A stretch of 64,000 nucleotides of DNA from Schauerella aestuarii (GTDB taxonomy: Bacteria > Pseudomonadota > Gammaproteobacteria > Burkholderiales > Burkholderiaceae_B): assembly GCF_009866805.1 (NCBI RefSeq), contig NZ_SIZW01000041.1, positions 496,001-560,000 of the forward strand. The letters are read 5' to 3'. The notes below the pieces were generated by a model. It saw nothing but the letters and a program-made list of their open reading frames with translations. It was not told the origin of the DNA and made no database searches. Shown piece by piece: positions 35,282 to 43,735 of the stretch. The position numbers and the translations under genes were made by a program. Numbering within the stretch: the stretch's first letter is position 1; each line of letters opens with the position of its first letter.

Positions 35282-35292
35282 GGGGTCTCCGC

Positions 35293-36078
35293 TCAGATGA
35301 TGGAGCGGCGCGAAGCAATGCCGCCGTCGATGGTGACGATGGTGCCGGTGATGTAGCCGGCGCGATCGGATGCGAGATACACCATCAGGTCGGCGACTTC
35401 CTCGGCGCTCGCGGGTCGCTTGGCGGGGTATTTGTCGAACAGTTCTTCCCACCGGCCTTCGTCGCCGTACCAATCGAGCGCGCGGCGCTTCATCAACTTC
35501 ACCATGCGGTCGGTGGCGACCGGGCCGGGATTGACGCCGACCACGCGGATGCCGTCATCGAGACTGCGTCCGCCCACGCCGCGCGTAAACGCCATCATCG
35601 CGGCGTTGCCGGTGGTGCCGACGATGTAGTTGGCATCCCAGTTCTCGCCCGAGTTGCCGATGTCGTTGACGATGACGCCGCTGCCGCGTTTCTTCATGTG
35701 CGCGTACATCTCGCGCGTGAGCGTGACGTAGGAGAAGATCTTGAGATCGAGGCTGTCGCGCCAGACCTGATCCGATATCTGATCCAGCGGTCCGGCGGAC
35801 GAGTCGGCGGCGTTGTTGACCAGGATGTCGGCCTCGGCGCACTCTTCAGCAAGGCGCAACACGTTTTCCGTGACCGACAGATCCATTGCATGCACGTGCA
35901 CGGTGGTGCCATATTGCGATGACAGGGCTTCCTTCGCCGCGGCCAGGCCGTCGACCGAACGCGCCGCCAGATACAACGTCGAAATACCTTCGCGCGCAAA
36001 GCTGTGCGCCGTGGCCAGACCGATGCCCTTGGATGCGCCTGTGATCAGCGCCGACTTACCTTTCAGACCGAGTTCCAT
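35293..36078 (-). CDS. SDR family protein, catalytic Lys and Ser replaced
   Basis: The 261-residue protein has a normal SDR coenzyme site TGASKGIG (13-20) and ILVNNAAD (85-92), but the active site is altered. Tyr151 is kept (ANYIVGTTGN), the lysine position is Thr155, and the serine position near 138 is Asn in VNDIGN. It is the first gene of the eleven-gene leftward operon and is divergent from the GntR gene at 36386. It may be a reductase with unusual chemistry or a non-catalytic protein. Confidence 0.87.
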   Translation of the reverse strand: MELGLKGKSALITGASKGIGLATAHSFAREGISTLYLAARSVDGLAAAKEALSSQYGTTVHVHAMDLSVTENVLRLAEECAEADILVNNAADSSAGPLDQISDQVWRDSLDLKIFSYVTLTREMYAHMKKRGSGVIVNDIGNSGENWDANYIVGTTGNAAMMAFTRGVGGRSLDDGIRVVGVNPGPVATDRMVKLMKRRALDWYGDEGRWEELFDKYPAKRPASAEEVADLMVYLASDRAGYITGTIVTIDGGIASRRSII

Positions 36079-36385
36079 CTACCTATCGCATCCTTGGCTT
36101 AAATGCATGCAATGTGGCCGGTAATGTATTCAACCAGGCCATCACGCTTGCCGTGTTCGAAGAATCCGCGACGCCATCGGCGATTTTGCGGTGATTCACA
36201 ACAAGCAACATGCATGCCAACTTTTTACTCAGGAGCGCGCCAGTGCTGGCGTTGCGCTGTGCCCCGATGCGGTGCCAAATGTGGATCAGCATGCGCCGAA
36301 TGTGTGCATACAAAACGCTGGCTGATGTATACATTGAACGGTAAAATGGCGACTTGTCTGCTTACTTGATCACTCGTACAACGCC
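36079..36385. promoter_or_regulatory. Divergent regulatory region of the GntR gene and the eleven-gene operon
   Basis: This 307 bp stretch is less GC-rich than its surroundings and holds no convincing gene. It carries several TGCATGCA-like dyads (for example 36104-36111) and the GntR-type sites at 36302-36334. A TAAAAT hexamer at 36342-36347 could be the -10 of the GntR gene. Confidence 0.6.
36302..36334. promoter_or_regulatory. Candidate FCD-GntR operators
   Basis: TGTGCATACA (36302-36311) and the perfect palindrome ATGTATACAT (36325-36334) are separated by 13 bp. They fit the TnGTATACnA-like sites bound by many FCD-type GntR regulators. The second lies in the spacer just before a TAAAAT -10, consistent with autorepression. 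Confidence 0.55.
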
Positions 36386-37051
36386 ATGGCCTCTACGCTC
36401 AGCCGTTCCCAACAGATACTCGAAGCCCTTGAGGGCGAGATTTTTTCCGGTCAGTTGGGTCCGGGGGCTCGCCTGGATGAAGTCGAATTAGCCGCGCGAT
36501 TCAAGGTGTCGCGCACGCCGGTGCGCGAAGCGCTGCGTCATCTGGCGTCGGCGGGATTGATCCAAATGCGCACGCGTCAGCCGGCGCTGGTGGTGTCGTT
36601 GTCTGCCCACCGCTTGATCGAGATGTTCCAGGTGATGGCCGAGCTCGAGGCGTTATGCGCCCGCATGGCGGCACGCCGGATCTCGGCGGCGCAGATCGCT
36701 GAAATGAGCGTATTGCATCGCGAGCTCGAGGCGCTGTCGAACACCAATGAAGTGGACGCGTTTTACGAGGTCAACCGGCGCTTTCATGAATTGATCTATG
36801 AGGCCGCGCAAAACGGCTTTCTGGCGGAGCAAACCCGCACGCTGCGCAATCGTATCGGCGCGTATCGCAAACTTGTTACGCACAAGCCCAGCCGCCGCAC
36901 GGCGACGCTGGACGAACATGGCGAGATCTTGCGCTGCATCGTGACCGGCGATGAGGAGGGTGCCGCCAACGCCATGCGGGGTCACGTCAATCTATTGGGC
37001 GAGAAGCTGCTCGACTTCATCGCCGTGTTTCCGGCAGCCAAGGCAGCCTGA
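36386..37051 (+). CDS. GntR family regulator, FCD subfamily
   Basis: The 221-residue regulator has a winged helix (VELAARFKVSRTPVREALRHLASAGLI) and an FCD effector domain with metal/ligand-type His residues (NRRFHELIYEAA, DEHGEIL, MRGHVNLL). It is divergent from the operon ending at 25823 and probably represses it until a metabolite binds. It is the same length as, and clearly related to, the GntR at 60820. Confidence 0.94.
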   Translation: MASTLSRSQQILEALEGEIFSGQLGPGARLDEVELAARFKVSRTPVREALRHLASAGLIQMRTRQPALVVSLSAHRLIEMFQVMAELEALCARMAARRISAAQIAEMSVLHRELEALSNTNEVDAFYEVNRRFHELIYEAAQNGFLAEQTRTLRNRIGAYRKLVTHKPSRRTATLDEHGEILRCIVTGDEEGAANAMRGHVNLLGEKLLDFIAVFPAAKAA

Positions 37052-37073
37052 ACGCGGGTCTAGCGGCTGTGCG

Positions 37074-37436
37074 CTACTGACGCGTATCGGCCCCGCCACC
37101 CGATCCTGATGTGGCGCCGGATCCCTGCATGCCGCCGCTGCCGGTTGATCCCGTCGTGCTGCCGCTTTTGCCTTTCGAATCACGGGTATCCGAACCGCCG
37201 TCGCCCTTGGACGACTGGGTTGGCTTCACCGCGCCCGATTGCGCCGGGGGCGCCGTTTTTTCTTTTTGCTGGGCGCGCTCTTGTGAGCGCTGCTCGACGC
37301 TTGGGCCCTGTGCTGGCGGTGCCGTCGTCGAGGAGGCCGCGGCCGCAGCAGCCCACGGTGCCGCCATCATGCCGATCGACAGCACGGCCACCCGCAGTGC
37401 GGCGGTGGTTAAGGAGGATGTCAGATATCGGCTCAT
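37074..37436 (-). CDS. Secreted low-complexity Gly/Ser/Thr-rich small protein
   Basis: The 120-residue product has a signal peptide (SLTTAALRVAVLSIGMMAA) and then disordered sequence rich in Ala, Pro, Ser, Gly, Lys and Gln, ending GSGGGADTRQ. I recognise no domain. I chose ATG 37436 because the longer in-frame reading upstream only shadows the dehydrogenase gene on the other strand. Function unknown; the coding call rests mainly on the signal peptide and codon use. Confidence 0.55.
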   Translation of the reverse strand: MSRYLTSSLTTAALRVAVLSIGMMAAPWAAAAAASSTTAPPAQGPSVEQRSQERAQQKEKTAPPAQSGAVKPTQSSKGDGGSDTRDSKGKSGSTTGSTGSGGMQGSGATSGSGGGADTRQ

Positions 37437-37565
37437 GGTTTTCCCTAGAATGGGTGCGTAATGCAGAAAAAAAGCGGGCAAGCGCCATGCCGGGCAGAGC
37501 ATTTGCTGCGTTCGCCGCGCGAGTCGGGGGCCCACGTATCGGCGGCCCCACCACCGGAGTGATGC

Positions 37566-38339
37566 ATGGAAGAGAAACCGGTCCAAGGACGGCGTGGCAT
37601 TTTGAAGGCCATCACGCTGGGTGTTCCGGGGGCATGGGTTGCGGGCGCACATGCGGCCACGGCACCGGCACCCGCAGCGGCGCCGGGCGCCACCCCATCC
37701 CCTCATGCGATGCCGATGGCCGGCCCGCCCGGTGACCGAACGCTCAAATTTTTCAATGCCAACGAGGCGCAGGCGATGGATGCCATCTGTGCGCGTCTTA
37801 TTCCTGCCGACGATCTGGGACCCGGCGCGAAAGAGGCCGGGGTGACGTTCTTCATGGACGGCCAACTGGCGGGCGCCTGGGGCACCGGTGACCAACTCTA
37901 TCGACAGGGGCCGTTCGAAAAGGGCACGCCCGAGCAGGGCTACCAACTGTCGTTCACCCCCGCCGAAATGATCCGTCGCGGACTGGCGTCGTTGGACGCG
38001 GCCACGCGCAAGCAGGACGGCAAGCCGTTTGCAGCGCTCAGTGCCGAGCAGCAGGATGCCTGGCTGCAAAAGATGCAGGCGGGTGATCTCGATTTCTCGC
38101 CGCTGCCGTCGGATGTGTTCTTTCAAGCGTTGCTCGAAGGCACGATCGAGGGATTTTTCTCCGACCCGATGTATGGCGGCAACGTCGATATGGTGGGCTG
38201 GAAGCTGGTCGGGTTCCCGGGTGCGTTCGCAAGTTTTTCCAACGACATCGAACGTCACGGCGTGATCTGGGCCGGCCAGCCGGTATCGATTGCCACGGCG
38301 AAAGCCCACAACATGATGGATGGCGACTCACATGGCTAA
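37566..38339 (+). CDS. Gluconate 2-dehydrogenase subunit 3 family protein (small subunit of FAD dehydrogenase)
   Basis: The 257-residue protein has a twin-arginine-like leader (GRRGILKAITLGVPGAWVAG), a Pro/Ala linker and then the subunit 3 domain with AMDAICARLIPADDLGPGAKEAGVTFFMDGQL in segments and FFSDPMYGGNVDMVGWKLVGFPG. Such subunits help fold and export the catalytic flavoprotein. It overlaps the GMC gene by 8 bp and forms an operon with it and a cytochrome c. Confidence 0.91.
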   Translation: MEEKPVQGRRGILKAITLGVPGAWVAGAHAATAPAPAAAPGATPSPHAMPMAGPPGDRTLKFFNANEAQAMDAICARLIPADDLGPGAKEAGVTFFMDGQLAGAWGTGDQLYRQGPFEKGTPEQGYQLSFTPAEMIRRGLASLDAATRKQDGKPFAALSAEQQDAWLQKMQAGDLDFSPLPSDVFFQALLEGTIEGFFSDPMYGGNVDMVGWKLVGFPGAFASFSNDIERHGVIWAGQPVSIATAKAHNMMDGDSHG

Positions 38340-40101
38340 AACCTTACCGGCCGTGGATGTGGCCATCGTCGGCGGCGGATGGACCGGCGCCATCATCGGT
38401 AAAGAACTCGCTGCCGCCAATCAACGCGTGGTGGTGCTCGAGCGGGGGGAGGCACGGTGGCCGTCACCCGACTTTCAGGGCCCCAATGTGCATGACGAGT
38501 TGAAGTACACCCGTCGCCATGCGCTGCATCAGAATGCCGCCAGCGAGACCTACACCTTCCGCAATAACACCGATCAAAAAGCATTGCCGATGCGGCGCTG
38601 GCAGTTTGCCTATCCCGGCACGCATCTGGGCGGCGCCGGCAATCACTGGTCGGGCGCGTATTACCGTTTCGATCCTACCGACTTCAAGATCCGCAGTCAC
38701 TATACCGAACGCTACGGTGCCAAGATTTTCGACGCCGATCTCACCAGTCAAGACTGGCCGATGTCGTACGACGAACTTGAACCCTACTTCGACCGGTTCG
38801 ATTATCTGATCGGCGCTTCAGGTCAGGCGGGCAATCTGAAAGGGCAGAAGCAGGCTGACGGCAACCCGTTCGAACCCTGGCGCTCAAGGCCATATCCCAA
38901 TCCGCCGATGAAAGTGCCTTTTGCCCCAGCCTTGTTCGGCGCGGCCGCGAAAGGATTGGGCTACCACCCGTATGTGCAGCCGTCGGCGTTGGCCACGCGG
39001 CCGTATGTGAACTCCGAAGGGTTGCACATGAGCGCCTGTGTGTACTGCGGATTCTGTTCGAACTTCGGCTGCGAGCATTTCGCAAAAGCATCGCCACAGG
39101 TCTGTATTCTGCCGGTGGCGATGAAGATGTCGAATTTCGAGATTCGCACCGGCGCCCACGTGCTGAAAGTGGAACTCACCGAAGACAAGAAGCGCGCGCG
39201 GGGCGTGAGCTACGTGGATGCTGCGGGCGAAGAGGTCTTCCAGCCGGCCGAGATCGTGGTGATGTGTGCGTTCAGCATCAACAATGTACGGTTGCTCTTG
39301 CTCTCGGGCATAGGCAAACCGTTCGACCCGGTCACCAATACGGGTGTGGTGGGGCGCAATTACACGCACCAGACCACGTCGGGCGTGAATCTGTTTTTCG
39401 ACGAAGCCACCAACATCAATCCCTTCATGGGGGCCGGTGCGGTGGCCGTCACGATGGATGATTTCAGTGCCGACAACTTCGACCACGGACCGCATGGATT
39501 CGTGGGCGGCGGCTACCTGCAGATTCAGGTGGTGAGCGGTGCACCGATCGGGTATCACCCCACACCGAAAGGCACCCCGTCGTGGGGCTCCGAATGGAAG
39601 AAACAGGTCAAGCGCTACTACAACCATTCGGCCTCGATCACGATCACCGGTTCGGCGCAGCCGACCCGCGGCACCTATCTCAGCCTTGACCCGACCTACA
39701 AGGACGCCTGGGGCTTGCCGCTCTTGCGCATCACCTACGATTTTCCCGACAACGACATTCGCATGTCGGCCTTCCTTACCGAGAAGGGCGATGAAATCGG
39801 CCGTGCAATGAAAGGCGTGGTGCGCACCGAACCCGGTCCGCGCAAGAAGCCGTTTACCGCGACGTCGTATCAGTCGACCCACCTCACGGGCGGCACGGCG
39901 ATCGGCGACGATCCCAACACCAGCGTGGTCAACCGTTTCGGTCAGGTGTGGGACGTGCCCAATGTGTTCGTTGCCGGCGCGTCGCTGTTTCCGCAGAACT
40001 CCGGCTACAACCCCACCGGTACCGTAGGCGCCACCGCCTATTGGATCGTCGAGAAAATCAAAGCGGACTATCTTCGTTCGCCCGGACCGCTGGTGTCATG
40101 A
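38332..40101 (+). CDS. GMC family FAD-dependent dehydrogenase, membrane-bound sugar/alcohol type
   Basis: The 589-residue catalytic subunit has the FAD motif VAIVGGGWTGAIIGKEL, a GMC C-terminal signature around NTSVVNRFGQVWDVPNVFV and a cysteine cluster CVYCGFCSNFGC. That cluster resembles the iron-sulfur site of fructose and glucose FAD dehydrogenases. It oxidises a polyol, sugar or sugar acid in the periplasm and passes electrons to the cytochrome encoded next. An in-frame ATG at 38320 is also possible. It is 4 bp coupled (ATGA) to the cytochrome gene. Confidence 0.93.
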   Translation: MAKTLPAVDVAIVGGGWTGAIIGKELAAANQRVVVLERGEARWPSPDFQGPNVHDELKYTRRHALHQNAASETYTFRNNTDQKALPMRRWQFAYPGTHLGGAGNHWSGAYYRFDPTDFKIRSHYTERYGAKIFDADLTSQDWPMSYDELEPYFDRFDYLIGASGQAGNLKGQKQADGNPFEPWRSRPYPNPPMKVPFAPALFGAAAKGLGYHPYVQPSALATRPYVNSEGLHMSACVYCGFCSNFGCEHFAKASPQVCILPVAMKMSNFEIRTGAHVLKVELTEDKKRARGVSYVDAAGEEVFQPAEIVVMCAFSINNVRLLLLSGIGKPFDPVTNTGVVGRNYTHQTTSGVNLFFDEATNINPFMGAGAVAVTMDDFSADNFDHGPHGFVGGGYLQIQVVSGAPIGYHPTPKGTPSWGSEWKKQVKRYYNHSASITITGSAQPTRGTYLSLDPTYKDAWGLPLLRITYDFPDNDIRMSAFLTEKGDEIGRAMKGVVRTEPGPRKKPFTATSYQSTHLTGGTAIGDDPNTSVVNRFGQVWDVPNVFVAGASLFPQNSGYNPTGTVGATAYWIVEKIKADYLRSPGPLVS

Positions 40102-41141
40102 TGCAAACCAATCGCATGGGAATGATGGTGACGGTGGGCTTGATGATCGGCTTGCCGGTGATTACTTTGGTGGCGACGGGTTATCAGATGGTGGGGTTGG
40201 GCGGCGAGGGGCTGATTCGGCCCACGGCCGTCACACCGCGCGCGGCACCGATCGCTGCGCCTGCCGCTGCTACCGGGGCGGCACCTGCCACAGGCACCGC
40301 ACCCGCCAGCCCGGCTCAAGGAACGGCGCCCGCCACGTCGCCCAACACGTCGCCCACAACGACGTCCGGTGCGCCTGCTGCGGGGTCTGCTGCACCTGCT
40401 GCGGCAGCGGGGGGCATGGCCACCACGGCGGCACCGGCCGCGCCTGCTGCCGCCTCCCAAGGCACGGCACCCACGGCTTTGCCCGCACCCACACCGGTGC
40501 CGGGACGCAGCGCGCTGGACTTCTCGCCCAGCCGTCCGTCTTGGGAGGCGCCACTGCAAAAGGCCGATGCCAAGATGGGCCAGCAACTCGCCTCGGCGGG
40601 ACGTCCTGCTGGCGGCGTGCAAGCCTGCGTGGCCTGTCATGGTGCGCAGGGCGTCGCGGCGCCGGGCGGCATCTTTCCCAACCTCGCCGGCCTGAGCGGC
40701 GAATACATGGCCAAGCAGCTCACCGACTACCGCAGCGGCGCCCGCAATCATCCATTGATGACGGCCATCGCCAAAGGCATGACCGACGATGAGATCGGGC
40801 AGGTCTCGAAGTACTACGCCAGCTTGCCGGCCCAGGCGGTGGCACCGAAGTTGTCTGGCCCTGAAAGCGCCCGCAAGCTCGATGTGCTGGGCGAGAACGG
40901 TCGCGCGCTGCCTGCCTGTGCGAACTGCCATGGTGTGCAAGGGCAGGGCGAAGGGCCGCTGCTTCCGCGCCTGGCGGGGCAGCCGAAGGGCTACTTCATC
41001 GATCAGATGAATGCCTTTCGCAACGGCCAACGGCAGAACGACGACGTGGGCGTGATGCGCGCGTTTGCGCAACGGCTCACGCCTGAAGAGATCGATGCGC
41101 TGGGGACGTACTACGAAGGCATGACGGCGGCAGCAAAGTAG
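40098..41141 (+). CDS. Dihaem cytochrome c subunit with long Ala/Pro-rich linker
   Basis: The 347-residue protein has an N-terminal membrane anchor (MMVTVGLMIGLPVITLVATG), then about 100 residues of Ala/Pro/Thr/Ser-rich linker (40-145). Two c-type haem domains follow with CVACH at 177-181 and CANCH at 274-278. Most dehydrogenase cytochrome subunits have three haems, so two plus a long linker is unusual. It takes electrons from the GMC subunit to quinone or a terminal oxidase. The start ATG 40098 overlaps the previous stop by 4 bp. Confidence 0.93.
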   Translation: MMQTNRMGMMVTVGLMIGLPVITLVATGYQMVGLGGEGLIRPTAVTPRAAPIAAPAAATGAAPATGTAPASPAQGTAPATSPNTSPTTTSGAPAAGSAAPAAAAGGMATTAAPAAPAAASQGTAPTALPAPTPVPGRSALDFSPSRPSWEAPLQKADAKMGQQLASAGRPAGGVQACVACHGAQGVAAPGGIFPNLAGLSGEYMAKQLTDYRSGARNHPLMTAIAKGMTDDEIGQVSKYYASLPAQAVAPKLSGPESARKLDVLGENGRALPACANCHGVQGQGEGPLLPRLAGQPKGYFIDQMNAFRNGQRQNDDVGVMRAFAQRLTPEEIDALGTYYEGMTAAAK

Positions 41142-41265
41142 CGGCAGCAGCCGCCGCGTCTGTTGCATCGTCACCACGAAATGGTGCAGTGCACACAAAG
41201 CGGCTCTGCCCGCATTAAACTGAATACTTCACCCCGATACGGGGTATGCCTTGTATTTGCGCACC

Positions 41266-42414
41266 ATGCCGTTCGCCACCGCTCTTGCTCCCCTTCTTCG
41301 CCCATTGCGCCGCATGGTCGGGGCGATCAAGCATCTGGCGTCGCCGTATCAACGCTATCGTCATGCGCAGGCGCTGCACGCCATTCGCGTGGCCCTGGCG
41401 ATGCTCGTCACCATCATGATCACCAGCGGGCTGCACATCCCGCATGGCGACTGGGCATCCGTCTCGATGCTGATTGTGATCGGCGGCATCCAGCATCATG
41501 GCAACATCCGCAAGAAGGCCACCGAACGCGCCCTGGGCACCGTGATCGGTGCCGTCACCGGGCTGGCGTTCATTCTCGTGCACGCCTTGTTTGGTGTGGA
41601 GTGGTTGACCTACGGGTTGCTCGCCCTGGCCGCCGGGATCTGCGGTTACTACGCGATCGGGCGCGCGGGTTATGTGGCACTCCTGACGGCCATCACCATG
41701 ATCATTGTGGCCGGCCACGGGGATAACTCGATCGAAACCGGCATGTGGCGCGGCTTCAATGTGCTGGTCGGCATCGTGGTGGCGCTGGCCTTTTCGTTCG
41801 CTTTGCCGCTGCATGCCACATACTCGTGGCGCTTCGGCATGGCGCTCAATCTGCGCCGATGCGCCTCGCTTGTGCGCCGCACGCTATCGGACGATCCCTT
41901 GTCGCCGGAGGCCCGCAACGCCATGATCGGCGAACTCAACCGCCGCTCGATTTCGATGCGCAACCTGATGCCGTCGGTTGCCAAGGAGATGGAAATCCCC
42001 ATGGCGCGTCTGGAAGAAATTCAGACGTTGCACCGTTCGATTTTGAGCACACTCGAAATGATGTCCGCCACGCCACTCAAGCAGGCCGACGCCGCTGCAT
42101 GGCAGCGCACGATGACGTCGTTTCAAAACGAAGGCCGCTACATGAGCCTCGTACTGTTGGCCATGGCGCGTGCGCTGCGGGCCGGTGACGCCACGCAACT
42201 CAAGCGCGCGACGATCCCGGATACGCCGCCCGCCGCACCGGCCTATTTGAACGCAGCAGATGTGCCGGTGGGCTTGCAGGGGCCGTACTGGCTTTCGCAT
42301 CAGCTTGCCAGCCAGATCGATCGGCTGCGCAGGTTGCTGGTGGCTACGCGCCGTGCGCGGATGCGTGCCAAGGCGAAGGGCGAGAAAGACGCCAAGGACG
42401 AAGCTGCGGCGTAA
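41266..42414 (+). CDS. FUSC family inner-membrane transporter
   Basis: The 382-residue protein has about five or six N-terminal membrane helices (for example ALHAIRVALAMLVTIMITSG) and then a cytoplasmic domain. The motif HGDWASVSMLIVIGGIQHHGNIRKKATERALGTVIGA is typical of the FUSC/aromatic acid exporter family (AaeB, YccS). It probably exports toxic organic acids. ATG 41266 is preferred to an upstream in-frame TTG at 41251. It stands alone downstream of the dehydrogenase operon. Confidence 0.9.
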   Translation: MPFATALAPLLRPLRRMVGAIKHLASPYQRYRHAQALHAIRVALAMLVTIMITSGLHIPHGDWASVSMLIVIGGIQHHGNIRKKATERALGTVIGAVTGLAFILVHALFGVEWLTYGLLALAAGICGYYAIGRAGYVALLTAITMIIVAGHGDNSIETGMWRGFNVLVGIVVALAFSFALPLHATYSWRFGMALNLRRCASLVRRTLSDDPLSPEARNAMIGELNRRSISMRNLMPSVAKEMEIPMARLEEIQTLHRSILSTLEMMSATPLKQADAAAWQRTMTSFQNEGRYMSLVLLAMARALRAGDATQLKRATIPDTPPAAPAYLNAADVPVGLQGPYWLSHQLASQIDRLRRLLVATRRARMRAKAKGEKDAKDEAAA

Positions 42415-42564
42415 GGCGTGGTGCAGGTGTGGGCGCACTGGCGAAGCGCCCATGGTTGCTCCAACTGCATCGACGATGCCCCGTTGATTGCAGGGCGGTG
42501 GCAGAGGTGTGCAAGCGCCTGGGCACTTCGATCATGAGCGCTTCGATCGGCATGCGCGCTGCGA

Positions 42565-43584
42565 TCACGTCACCTTGATGGCCAGCTTGCCGAAGTTTTT
42601 ACCTGACAGCAGCCCGATGAAGGCTTCGGGCGCACGGTCCAGGCCGTCGACGATATCTTCGCGATATTTGACTTTGCCCTCCTTGATCCACTGCGCCATT
42701 TCCTTCAGGAAGGCCGGCTGCTGATCGATGAAGTCGAACTGGATGAAACCGCGCAACATGATGCGCTTTGCCAGCACCTGCTGCATCAACGCCGGCAAGC
42801 GATCGGGGCCGTCCGTCTTCAAGCCATCGTACTGCGCGATCAACCCGCACACCGGTACGCGCGAGAACGTATTGAGCAGCGGGAAGACGGCATCCCATAC
42901 GGCGCCGCCGACGTTCTCGAAATAGACGTCGATGCCGTCCGGGCAGGCGCGCGCCAACTGCTCGGCGAAGTCCGGCGCGTGATGGTCGATGGCGGCATCG
43001 AATCCGAGTTCGTTTTTGACGAACGCACACTTCTCGGGGCCGCCGGCGATGCCGATGGCGCGCGCGCCCTTGATATGGGCGATCTGTCCCACGGCCGAAC
43101 CAACCGGGCCACTCGCTGCGGCGACCACTACCGTTTCGCCGGCTTTGGGCTGGCCGAGCGTGAGCAAGCCGCTATAGGCCGTGAAGCCCGGCATGCCGAG
43201 CACGCCCAACGCCGTGGAAATGGGGGCGGCCTGCGGATCGATCTTGCGCAGTCCCTTGCCATCGGACACCGCATAGGTTTGCCAGCCTGAATGCGACAGC
43301 ACGATATCGCCCACCGCAAATTTCGGATGGCGGCTCTCGATCACTTCGCACACCGTGCCGCCTTCCATCACCGCGCCCACGGCCACCGGCTCCGAGTACG
43401 ACTTCGCGTCGTTCATGCGACCGCGCATGTAGGGATCGAGCGACAGATAGCGCACCTGCAGCAGCACTTGGCCATCGGCCGGCGTGGGTGCCGGCGCTTC
43501 CTTGAGTTCGAAGGCCTCGGGCGTGACGCGGCCCTGGGGGCGTTGCTTCAGAATGATCTTGCGGTTGATGTGTGGCGTGGCCAT
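42565..43584 (-). CDS. NADP-dependent medium-chain oxidoreductase (CurA/prostaglandin reductase-like)
   Basis: The 339-residue MDR enzyme lacks structural zinc cysteines. It has the leukotriene B4 dehydrogenase-type features RYLSLDPYMRGRMNDAKSY, VVVAAASGPVGSAVGQIAHIKGARAIGIAGG in segments and FENVGGAVWDAV. It reduces the double bond of an alpha,beta-unsaturated ketone with NADPH. ATG 43584 gives MATPHINRKIILKQRPQG, the common start of the family; a longer in-frame extension is unlikely. No operon partner is obvious. Confidence 0.93.
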   Translation of the reverse strand: MATPHINRKIILKQRPQGRVTPEAFELKEAPAPTPADGQVLLQVRYLSLDPYMRGRMNDAKSYSEPVAVGAVMEGGTVCEVIESRHPKFAVGDIVLSHSGWQTYAVSDGKGLRKIDPQAAPISTALGVLGMPGFTAYSGLLTLGQPKAGETVVVAAASGPVGSAVGQIAHIKGARAIGIAGGPEKCAFVKNELGFDAAIDHHAPDFAEQLARACPDGIDVYFENVGGAVWDAVFPLLNTFSRVPVCGLIAQYDGLKTDGPDRLPALMQQVLAKRIMLRGFIQFDFIDQQPAFLKEMAQWIKEGKVKYREDIVDGLDRAPEAFIGLLSGKNFGKLAIKVT

Positions 43585-43735
43585 CTGCGCACCCTTTATT
43601 TGCACGCGCCGATCGAAGGAGCCGGTCGGCGCCAAGTGAAGAGGAGAATGCGCAGCAGGAGGCGTGCCGGTTCCGGCATCGCGCATTGCCTGCAAGACGC
43701 GCTGCGCAGTCGCCTCAAGCGCTACGAGCCACGCA

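Noticed and set aside
33317-35356. Long open frame (679 codons) on the plus strand
   Set aside because: It is antisense to the aminotransferase and hydrolase genes, which carry clear motifs. In GC-rich DNA the opposite frames stay open, and its translation is Arg/His/Gly-rich without any domain.
37074-38309. Longer minus-strand reading of the secreted low-complexity gene
   Set aside because: The extension is opposite the dehydrogenase subunit gene and the signal peptide begins at 37436.
42427-42460. Hairpin GGGCGC/GCGCCC after the FUSC gene
   Set aside because: The stem is only 6 bp and no T-run follows, so it is not called as a terminator.
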